Below are positions 31,701 to 38,411 of a stretch of 39,518 bases of DNA, in pieces. A program made the position numbers and the translations under genes. The notes beneath the pieces are model-generated. The model saw only the letters and a list, made by a program, of their open reading frames with translations. It was not told the origin of the DNA and made no database searches. The stretch comes from a virus, in IMG/VR virus record IMGVR_UViG_3300027747_001398, positions 1-39,518 of that record. One strand, given 5' to 3'. Positions within the stretch are counted from its first letter, which is position 1, and each line of letters starts with the position of its first letter.

Positions 31701-34700
31701 CAGAACCTCAGTTAGATAAAAATGGCAAACCTAAAATAGAAGTAATAATAGGTGATGATGGTAAAAGAAATGTACAAATTATTTATAAAAGTGTTCCATA
31801 TAATTTAGAAAATGGGGCATTAAAATTTGTTTCTAAAGATAGAAAAAAAGCTATAGATGTATTATCTGATAAATTAGTTGCAGATTATAATGAAAATAAA
31901 GATAAGCCAGAAATAAGTGCAGCTATAGGATGGTATGGTAATATGAGAAATTGGTTCCAAAAAAACTTTGGCGCTAATATAGAAATGTTTGGTCAGCTTT
32001 TAGCTGCTACATCAGCAAGAACAGAAGTAGTAGATAATTTCAAGCAAGCTGTTGAGGCAATGAGAAATTTATCTAAAGGTAAATATGATGAATTATTAAA
32101 AGATTATGATAATCATATTAAAAGTATTAAAGAATTATCTGATAGTGAATTATTAAAAAAATGGCAAGAAAAAAATCCTAATAAAAGATTATCAGAATTT
32201 GTTCCTAATGATTATAGAAGATTTTTAATAAATCAATATGAAAAAGTTCCATTAAGAAGTAATGGTAAAAAATTCAATGCTAATAGTAAAAAAGTATTAC
32301 AAGCTTTGCATGGTAACTGGATTGAACAAACAGAAGGTCCAAAAACAAAAAATTTTGCAGGTAATTTGACTGGACGTTCATTTGAAGCAACAATTGATGT
32401 TTGGGCAGCTAGATATTTAAGAAGAAAAATATTTGAAGGCAAAACTAAAGAATGGAGAATTTTACCACAATCAGAGGGTGGAGTACAATATGGTAAATTA
32501 AAATCAGGTGGAATGTCTGGTGATTATCCATTTGCTGAAGAAGTAATGAAAAAAGCTGCTGATAAATTAGGTGTAAAAGCAGATGATTTACAAGCATTTT
32601 TATGGTATTTAGAAAAAGATGTATGGGATAAAAATAATTGGACAAATGTAATAGGTAAGAAAAAAGCTTCTTTTGAAGAGGCTGCAAGAGGTGTTGAATC
32701 TGATAGATACCAAGCTGCCGTAACTACATTTAGAAGTCCAGAAACATTTGACCCAATAAAATTTGAACAAGAAAGAAAAAATCTTGAAAATGAAATAGGA
32801 AAAATACCGGGAATTATTATATCTAGAGTTAATCCTTCAGAAGGTGAATTTAGAAGTGCTACAGATACATTTATAGAACCAACTTATGATGTTGAATTTA
32901 CCGTAGATAAAGATGCTGATATTTCAAATGTAATAAAAAAAGTACATGAAATACAGGCTAAATATGACCAAGATGCTACGATAATAAGCAGATTTGTAGA
33001 TGCAAATCATCCAAATGCTAGACCAATTATAGAAATTGGCTTAGCTGAACCAGTAGAAAAATCAGATATAATTGAAGATATTAAAAAAACATTATCAGAT
33101 CTAGATGTAAGAGGTTTTACAATAGCTAGAGATAGACAAGGTAAAATATTGGGTGTAAGGTCACAATTTGTGCCTGAATTTGAGGATAATGTCAAAATGG
33201 AGGAAGGATTAAATAGATTTGCAACTGCTTTTCAGAAAATTAAGGAAAAATATGGTGAAAATAAGAAAATTTCTTACCTTTCCACGAATTCTGTAGATTC
33301 ACAAATTAAATTTAAAGAAAATGGAACAACCGAAAATGAACAAAATGATGGAAATCGTCCTCCAGAACAAGGCATTCAGGGAGAGTTACCAAGGGAAGAA
33401 AGAAGACCCACAGAAGGTATCAGTGACGTTTCTAAAGAACAAAGAGAGCAAAATGGGGGACAACGAAATAGAGCAGGCAATGGAGTGGTTCCAGAACCAG
33501 AGGTTCGCCCAATAAGTGAAAGTACAGAAACCTCTAAGGAAAAGGTAAAGTCAGTTGTTGCTAATATAAGAAAAGCAAAAATTGATTTATCAAAGTTAAG
33601 TGATGGAGGTCCACAATCAAATATTTTAGGTTTACCAGTAGCCCTTTATAATGCTGCTTTAGAAACTATTGCGCTTGCAATAGAATCTGGAGCTACATTA
33701 TCGGATGCTATTGCTTATGCTATTGAAAAACATAAATTAGATAGAAGAGAAAAATTTAATAAAAGAGAATTAATTAAACAATTAGAAGAACTTGCAGGCG
33801 AAAAAGTTCCATTTGTATCTGGTATAAAAAATGTTTTATCTGAAAAAACAAGAACACAATTAAATCTTCCATCAATAGAAATACCAAATTTAGGTATAAA
33901 AACTAATAATTTATTAGAAGGTAAAAGATTAGTTGATTCAGGTGAAATTAATCCTGAAGAATTAGTAGATAGAATACTTAATACAACAGATAAAGGTACA
34001 AATACACAGGAAGCGCAAGTAATGCAATATTACACTAGACAATTAAATACCGCACAAGATAATGTTATAAATGCATTAGCTGTTGAAAAAATAACTTTAA
34101 ATGAAAGATTAGACTTATTAGGAAAATTAGGGCAATTTGGTGATAAGTTAGATCAAGTAACTGAAGCTAATATTTTATCTGGTGGTGATTGGGGGCTTGT
34201 TGGTAATATAAGACAAGAAGTATATGATGAAGGGTATAATCCAGTAAAAGACAGAGCAGCTATAAAAGAAATATATGGTGGTAAAATACCTGATAATATT
34301 AAAGTTGAAATAGATAAAGCTAACAAAGAAAGAGATGATGCTCTTATTGAAATGGCTAAAAGAGAAGAAATAATTAAACAACAAGAAGCTCAATTAAAAA
34401 TACAAGAAGTTGCTAAAACAAAAGTTGGAGAAAAAATAGATCATAAAAAAGTTAGAGCAGATTTAATTGCAGAATTAAAAGAAGCAAAAGATGAACATTT
34501 AAAAAAATTAGGAAATAAAGGTATTCAACAAATGGGTGGAGTAGGAGGTATATTTTTAACTCCAAAAATGATTAAAATTATTGGTAAAATAGCTGCTGAT
34601 TATGTAAAAGAAGGATATGAAAATTTAGAAGATGTAATTTCTAAAGTATATGATGAAGTTAAAGATTTTATACCTAATATTTCTAAAAAAGATATTAGAG

Positions 34701-36607
34701 ATTCTTTAGTATTACATGAAGCAGGTAAGATAGAGGAAAAAGCTACTAAAGCTGAAAAACAAGCAGAAAAATATAGAAAAGAAGGAGTTCCTTCAAAATC
34801 TGCATCAAGAAAATTAAAAGAAAAATTTGAATCTGATGATGCTTGGGTAAAATCAAGACAAAGACTTAGTAATGCTAATAAAAAAATACAACAAATTAAA
34901 TCTGTTGCATATAATTCAAAAAAGAATATGTATGAAAAAGCTTTATTGTGGGTTACAAAAGCGTTAAGAGCTGGTATATTAAGTAGTTATGGTGTAGTTG
35001 TAAAATTAGCAAGTGCAATTTTTACAGGAGGTATTATAAAAAGAATACCAGAACAAGCAATTGGTATGGTGTATTCAAAAATATACAAAGGGATTGCTGA
35101 AAAAGCACCAATTGAAGGTTTTGTTTATGGTAAATCAGAACTTAAATTTGTTGAAGAATTTTTTAATCCTAGAAAATTAGCAAAAAATACATGGCAAATA
35201 TTAAAAGAAGGTCAAAGTGATTTAAGTAAAAGAGTTGGTGATATGGTTTATGAAGATTTGACTGAAATAACAATGCCGGGTGAACAAAAAACAAAATTAT
35301 TAAAGGCATTAAAAACAGGATTAAAGGTAACTGATATGATTTTATCATTACCCGGTAATTCACACATGATGATTAAAGACCCATTAAAAAGAGCAACATA
35401 TTATGCATCATATGAAAATGCACTTATATGGGCTGAAAAAAATGGATTGGATATAAATGACCCATTAGTTATAAATTCTATAGAAAATGCTGCTTATAAA
35501 AGAGCTAATTATGAAATATTCTTAGAAGATAACGCATTAAATAGAAAGTTTAAAAAATGGAAAAATGAACAAGAACCTACAATAAAAGCCTTAGTAGATT
35601 TTGTAATACCAATTTCTACAGTTCCTACTAATATTGTTAGAAGGGTATTTTCAACATCGCCACTTGGGTTAGCAAAAGGCATATATGAAGCTGAAGTAGC
35701 TAGAAAAGCTATAAAAAAGAGTATTGATAATTTAGAAACAGAACAAGCAGATGCAATCATGCGTCAATTAAAGCAAGGCACATTAGGTACAGCTTTATGG
35801 ATGTTAGGATGGTTTGGTTATGCTAGTTTTGGAGGTCTTTATACCAAATTTGATCCTAATAAGAAAAGAGAAGAAGGGGACCTTTTATCAGATGAAATGG
35901 AAATAAATGGTATTAAAATACCAAAACCAGTTCAACATGCTGTTCCTTTAGAAGTTTTACAAATGGCAGCTACATCAAGACGTATTTATGAAAATTATGT
36001 AGATAATAAAGGAGTTTCTAGCATTACAGCATTAACGGCAGCTGCATTAGGTTCTATTGGTTCTATGGCTGAGCAAGTACCTGTAATAGCAACACCTGTA
36101 TTACTTGCAGAATCAATACAAGAACCATCTAAATTTGAAAAATTAAAAGAAGATTATGCAACTAGATTACAACCAAGAATTTTACAACAATTAGGCATAG
36201 TAGGTGATTCAGATGAGGAAAAATTTATTAAAAAGCATGTTACTGGAGATAATGTATATAAAAATGATTTAAAAGCTTTTGATAAGAAAAATGGTAAGCC
36301 AATAGAAGTTACTTCTGAATTATTTTTAAAATATAAAGAAGAACTTGGAAAAGAGCAATCTAAAAGATTAAAGTATATGTATGATAATGGAGCTGTAGCT
36401 TCAGACGGCAGACAAAAGCCATTTTCAGATTTAACAGCAAATGAAAAAACAACTGAAATAACAAGATTAAAAAGAATAGCTACAGAAAAAATTAAAGACA
36501 ATATTTTAGGTGAAAAAACAATGACAGTTAAAGAAGCTATTAAAGAGTCAAAATTACAACAAGCTAGATACTTTTTTGAAAAAAAATACCAAAGAGCAAT
36601 TAAATAA
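28796..36607 (+). CDS. Giant 2603-residue multidomain virion/polyvalent-type protein
   Basis: Single ORF of 7.8 kb. N-terminus: two related segments, NKGFKDYSEFKDLM (about 15-30) and KELGFKDFNEFNDLI (about 42-58). A Gly/Ala-rich hydrophobic part lies near 315-355. A module IRGLKIKLDKN...SNVAGVPIAVYN...AIARAIEAG at about 854 is repeated as IRKAKIDLSKL...SNILGLPVALYN...TIALAIESG at about 1591, with a looser third copy (FLTPKMIKIIGKIAADYVKE) near 1915. Between the first two lies a conserved-looking domain (GWYGNMRNWFQKNFGANIEM, about 1045; ends about 1314) and a polar linker (about 1500-1580). The C-terminal third has hydrophobic segments (about 2052-2090 and 2328-2350). Its position after the ejection genes and its build fit the largest internal virion proteins of crAss-like phages, or polyvalent proteins. 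No enzymatic motif is certain. Confidence 0.75.
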   Translation: MDEKQLELLYNDYAKNKGFKDYSEFKDLMSADDNRKMFFDVSNKELGFKDFNEFNDLIGLKKKDGSQISGTNYPITSVSPLQKGAKEALQEGAGLADNSFLRQISSPNPLVGVLPKDEGILPSNYKGLQDVSLKEISKERKEPKSYYNTPLEKGVIFTGDTEMMAPGSKITEEDVKKLPLDVTLKNKFAQDYIEKIRREPTNYEVEGSYFDPYMDPMGGIHLTIAQNAIDQFISKAAEISAGAATWLRDSIESTEGLEEPTYKDLYGKGGELTKAAKTATLFNDPFGKVVLGLNGIKSDFRGDLQYNGKLPDTMFGKLVSGGIGIIPDIAGAALLPEAELFEGAGLLAKAGKFFTKKFPLYLGGTRAIGEYGEEREAGKTAAEAGIGALKGAAKGYGEGLAMELAGILSGKATGAIMKPLGKMGITGLKGQITKEGLNTITDAIGYGALVPLASGLIEGKMPTEDEYIQGVGLSLPFSVMRIWKNATTHAQLNDAIDKIEALQAGVSLSNFVDATTSSIVDVYNGKETAAELNLKSLEFAKKARETTDLKLKQDYIMQSSAAKKAANVKQIAETVINDKNGFKEFRESNLPEDIKQSFLDKASEVYKELNPTEQQKTELGKRITQAQTFVDEMTKQMEVETDPVKKAELKYQIDETNKLLEKQNTDLTDIIAKQAKEKDEYNKPEPEEAENISKKVRKPSQKKIQKDIESGNLVSFTFADESEVPEAFKDKITSSGETNGVKYIRVTVSKSLADYELSKIKDTANKIQPEPVEIAGLKVIKRAPDAPSGEPIYEVEGGKLLTVDGKQLKAVKKPKSIKTVKPIEIKEEIAPNVELEEKIEPIVTQEEIKSTANKIRGLKIKLDKNVLQSNVAGVPIAVYNVAIEAIARAIEAGETVAKAVKDAIKKYKLDENKAFNVDEFTKGITSKLPESKYKKGDILDIEENDYKTANKIIKQNKENFKKNLEAVTPEPQLDKNGKPKIEVIIGDDGKRNVQIIYKSVPYNLENGALKFVSKDRKKAIDVLSDKLVADYNENKDKPEISAAIGWYGNMRNWFQKNFGANIEMFGQLLAATSARTEVVDNFKQAVEAMRNLSKGKYDELLKDYDNHIKSIKELSDSELLKKWQEKNPNKRLSEFVPNDYRRFLINQYEKVPLRSNGKKFNANSKKVLQALHGNWIEQTEGPKTKNFAGNLTGRSFEATIDVWAARYLRRKIFEGKTKEWRILPQSEGGVQYGKLKSGGMSGDYPFAEEVMKKAADKLGVKADDLQAFLWYLEKDVWDKNNWTNVIGKKKASFEEAARGVESDRYQAAVTTFRSPETFDPIKFEQERKNLENEIGKIPGIIISRVNPSEGEFRSATDTFIEPTYDVEFTVDKDADISNVIKKVHEIQAKYDQDATIISRFVDANHPNARPIIEIGLAEPVEKSDIIEDIKKTLSDLDVRGFTIARDRQGKILGVRSQFVPEFEDNVKMEEGLNRFATAFQKIKEKYGENKKISYLSTNSVDSQIKFKENGTTENEQNDGNRPPEQGIQGELPREERRPTEGISDVSKEQREQNGGQRNRAGNGVVPEPEVRPISESTETSKEKVKSVVANIRKAKIDLSKLSDGGPQSNILGLPVALYNAALETIALAIESGATLSDAIAYAIEKHKLDRREKFNKRELIKQLEELAGEKVPFVSGIKNVLSEKTRTQLNLPSIEIPNLGIKTNNLLEGKRLVDSGEINPEELVDRILNTTDKGTNTQEAQVMQYYTRQLNTAQDNVINALAVEKITLNERLDLLGKLGQFGDKLDQVTEANILSGGDWGLVGNIRQEVYDEGYNPVKDRAAIKEIYGGKIPDNIKVEIDKANKERDDALIEMAKREEIIKQQEAQLKIQEVAKTKVGEKIDHKKVRADLIAELKEAKDEHLKKLGNKGIQQMGGVGGIFLTPKMIKIIGKIAADYVKEGYENLEDVISKVYDEVKDFIPNISKKDIRDSLVLHEAGKIEEKATKAEKQAEKYRKEGVPSKSASRKLKEKFESDDAWVKSRQRLSNANKKIQQIKSVAYNSKKNMYEKALLWVTKALRAGILSSYGVVVKLASAIFTGGIIKRIPEQAIGMVYSKIYKGIAEKAPIEGFVYGKSELKFVEEFFNPRKLAKNTWQILKEGQSDLSKRVGDMVYEDLTEITMPGEQKTKLLKALKTGLKVTDMILSLPGNSHMMIKDPLKRATYYASYENALIWAEKNGLDINDPLVINSIENAAYKRANYEIFLEDNALNRKFKKWKNEQEPTIKALVDFVIPISTVPTNIVRRVFSTSPLGLAKGIYEAEVARKAIKKSIDNLETEQADAIMRQLKQGTLGTALWMLGWFGYASFGGLYTKFDPNKKREEGDLLSDEMEINGIKIPKPVQHAVPLEVLQMAATSRRIYENYVDNKGVSSITALTAAALGSIGSMAEQVPVIATPVLLAESIQEPSKFEKLKEDYATRLQPRILQQLGIVGDSDEEKFIKKHVTGDNVYKNDLKAFDKKNGKPIEVTSELFLKYKEELGKEQSKRLKYMYDNGAVASDGRQKPFSDLTANEKTTEITRLKRIATEKIKDNILGEKTMTVKEAIKESKLQQARYFFEKKYQRAIK

Positions 36608-36619
36608 ATTAAATTAATT
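36608..36619 (-). repeat. Copy of the AT-rich 12-mer element
   Basis: ATTAAATTAATT, the same 12-mer found in the three other control regions, placed immediately before the ATG at 36620. Confidence 0.35.
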
Positions 36620-36784
36620 ATGCCATACAAATCAAAAGCGCAGGAAGCCTATTTCAACATACATAAAAAAGAGCTACAAAGCCAAGGCGTAAATGTAGAA
36701 GAATGGAACAAAGCTAGTAAGGGTAAAAAGCTCCCTGAAAGGGTTACCAAGCTTCAGGTTATGAAGAAAAGAAAAATGGGCTAA
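36620..36784 (+). CDS. Tiny basic protein (MPYKSKAQEAYFNIHK family)
   Basis: A 54-residue, Lys-rich protein directly after the giant gene. The N-terminus MPYKSKAQEAYFNIHKKELQ and the later VEEWNKASKGKKLPERV are a pattern I recognise from very short phage proteins ('PyKSkaQrryf...EW...tk..klPer'). It fills the gap between the giant gene and a promoter. The stop is followed 17 bases later by a -7 box. Function unknown; charge suggests nucleic-acid contact or a virion-internal role. Confidence 0.78.
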   Translation: MPYKSKAQEAYFNIHKKELQSQGVNVEEWNKASKGKKLPERVTKLQVMKKRKMG

Positions 36785-36801
36785 TATAGCCATAAATTTC
36801 T

Positions 36802-36809
36802 TATATTTG
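36802..36809 (+). promoter_or_regulatory. -7 box before the distal tail genes
   Basis: TATATTTG, a perfect -7 box, 17 bases upstream of the ATG at 36827, the same distance as before the first ring gene and nearly that of the portal gene. No clear -33 TTTG is seen. Confidence 0.6.
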
Positions 36810-36826
36810 GGTAAAATTTAAGTACA

Positions 36827-37345
36827 ATGGCTTTTATACCCAATTTCACAGCATCCCAGACTAGTGGAACTCCTAGTGTAATTACTTTAACAGACACCAG
36901 TACTGGATCTGATGTGACGATAGCCTCAAGAAGAGTCTATTTATTGCAATCTAATGGTACATTTTTGGTACCAGCTGGTAATACTACTGATTATATTACA
37001 TGGAATTTAGCACAAACAAGTATTAGCTTAGATGTGTTGTCACAAGATAGTGCATTGAGTATTACTGTGCAATGGATGAGTGGTATTCAAACTGTGGTTA
37101 CGTCAAAGACAATTTCTTTTGCATTCACAGCATATAATCAAACATTTTATTATGGTTTAACTGAATCACAAGTTGCTAATGCTAATCTAACAGCAAGCAG
37201 TTGGTGGTATCAGAATAAACTAATTCTAAAAGTTGAAATAGATTCCGCAATTCAAGCGATTACTTTTGCATCTGATATTTATTCAGCACAAGCTGCATTA
37301 AACAGAGCAACTTATATTTCTACTAACTCATCAATATTCTTCTAA
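36827..37345 (+). CDS. Tail-associated beta-rich protein, unknown
   Basis: A 172-residue, beta-rich protein (MAFIPNFTASQTSGTPSVIT, LTDTSTGSDVTIASRRVYLL, TDYITWNLAQTSISLDVLSQ), with a helical C-terminal part ending in ATYISTNSSIFF. The phrase 'aftPtfttsqt.gtps.itltDtStGsD.titsRrvyl' recurs in Bacteroidota phages before fibre genes in my memory; no function is assigned. It is the first gene behind a -7 box and touches the next gene end to start. Probably a tail or baseplate component that links to the fibres downstream. Confidence 0.65.
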   Translation: MAFIPNFTASQTSGTPSVITLTDTSTGSDVTIASRRVYLLQSNGTFLVPAGNTTDYITWNLAQTSISLDVLSQDSALSITVQWMSGIQTVVTSKTISFAFTAYNQTFYYGLTESQVANANLTASSWWYQNKLILKVEIDSAIQAITFASDIYSAQAALNRATYISTNSSIFF

Positions 37346-37879
37346 ATGTTAGATCCAAATACAGTAGTATCTCTAGCAGAAATTTCACAGTATTTGTGGA
37401 ACGATGCTATACCCAAACAAAATCAGTTCTTTAACGGAACTATTGACCCTCGTAAAGCTCAACAACTTTACATTGAGAGAGCTGCATTGCAATATGGCAT
37501 TGAACAAGGATTAAGTGGACTTCCGGGTGTATCTAATTATGTTTATGCTCTTTGCGGTGCTCAATTACAAATTGCAAATCAAATATTAGGTACTGGAAAT
37601 AATGGTGGTGGCGTTATCCCCGGTGGAGGTGGAAACTTTAGTGTTTATGAATATACAACAAATGCTGTATTAGGTTCTGTTACGGTATATTTCCCAGAAG
37701 CTGTTGGTAAAAGATGTGTTAATGCTTTCAGACAGGGTAATAACATTGGAACTATTCTAACATCGGGTGTACCAACAGGTAACCAAGTTGTTTGGAATAA
37801 AGATGCAGCAAGTTTGACTGTATCAGCGGATGTAGCATTTTATAATCAGGAATTCGTACGCGTAGTCGTGCAACAATAA
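37346..37879 (+). CDS. Tail-associated protein paired with upstream gene
   Basis: A 177-residue protein starting immediately after the stop of the preceding gene. The N-terminal half is helical (NTVVSLAEISQYLWNDAIPK, YIERAALQYGIEQGLSGLPG). A Gly-rich linker follows (GTGNNGGGVIPGGGGN), and then a small beta-domain (VYEYTTNAVLGSVTVYFPEA, FYNQEFVRVVVQQ). The two-part layout suggests a helical attachment part and an exposed domain joined by a flexible linker. It precedes an inserted homing endonuclease and the collagen-like fibre gene. Role inferred from context. Confidence 0.62.
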   Translation: MLDPNTVVSLAEISQYLWNDAIPKQNQFFNGTIDPRKAQQLYIERAALQYGIEQGLSGLPGVSNYVYALCGAQLQIANQILGTGNNGGGVIPGGGGNFSVYEYTTNAVLGSVTVYFPEAVGKRCVNAFRQGNNIGTILTSGVPTGNQVVWNKDAASLTVSADVAFYNQEFVRVVVQQ

Positions 37880-37887
37880 TATTATAT

Positions 37888-38409
37888 ATGAAGCAAATTG
37901 AAGGATTTGAAAATTATTTAATTAGCTTAGATGGGAAGGTTTTTAGTCTAAAGACTATGTCTTTTTTGAAATTAAAAAAAAGTATAAAACATGGGTATTT
38001 TAGAGCGGAATTATATAATAAAAATTTAAATAAAACTAAAAAAAGTAAAATTTTTTCAGTTCATAGATTAGTAGCTAATGCATATTTGCCTAATCCTGAA
38101 AATAAGCCTACTATTAATCATATTGATGGGAATAAAGAAAATAATTGTTTATTAAATTTAGAATGGAATACTTCATCCGAAAATAGAAATCATGCAATAA
38201 GAACTGGATTAGTCAAGATAACAGATAAAAGAAGAAAAATGGGACAAGATTTGCTAATGACAAGAAGAAAAATTGTTTTAAATTCAGAAAATGGAATTTT
38301 CTACCAATCTTGCACTGAAGCAGCACAAATTCATGGGATATGTCATCAATACATGAGTGATATGTTAAATGGTAAGGTAAAAAATAATACAAACTTTAAA
38401 TACGTTTAA
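37888..38409 (+). CDS. HNH homing endonuclease with NUMOD4 and NUMOD1-like parts
   Basis: A 173-residue protein. Residues 1-50 are NUMOD4-like (IEGFENYLISLDGKVFSLKT). The HNH core is FSVHRLVANAYLPNPENKPT, INHIDGNKENNCLLNLEWNT and SSENRNHAIRTG, with the His-Asn-His type catalytic residues. The C-terminal part SCTEAAQIHGICHQYMSDML resembles the NUMOD1 DNA-binding repeat. Such enzymes cut an intron-less or intron-less-like target to spread themselves. It is free-standing between a tail gene and the fibre gene and has more AAA/AAT codons than the adjacent tail genes. No flanking intron is evident. An independent selfish gain is likely. Confidence 0.9.
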   Translation: MKQIEGFENYLISLDGKVFSLKTMSFLKLKKSIKHGYFRAELYNKNLNKTKKSKIFSVHRLVANAYLPNPENKPTINHIDGNKENNCLLNLEWNTSSENRNHAIRTGLVKITDKRRKMGQDLLMTRRKIVLNSENGIFYQSCTEAAQIHGICHQYMSDMLNGKVKNNTNFKYV

Positions 38410-38411
38410 AA

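Noticed and set aside
33321-33515. 64-codon overlapping frame inside the giant gene with a protein-like composition
   Set aside because: It overlies the polar linker of the 2603-residue protein, whose own frame is uninterrupted. There is no start signal, and low-complexity AG-rich DNA opens neighbouring frames by chance.
36154-36630. 158-codon leftward ORF at the end of the giant gene
   Set aside because: It is antisense to a well-formed coding frame, hydrophobic and Ser/Leu-rich as expected from complementing Lys/Glu codons, and lacks a promoter or terminator.
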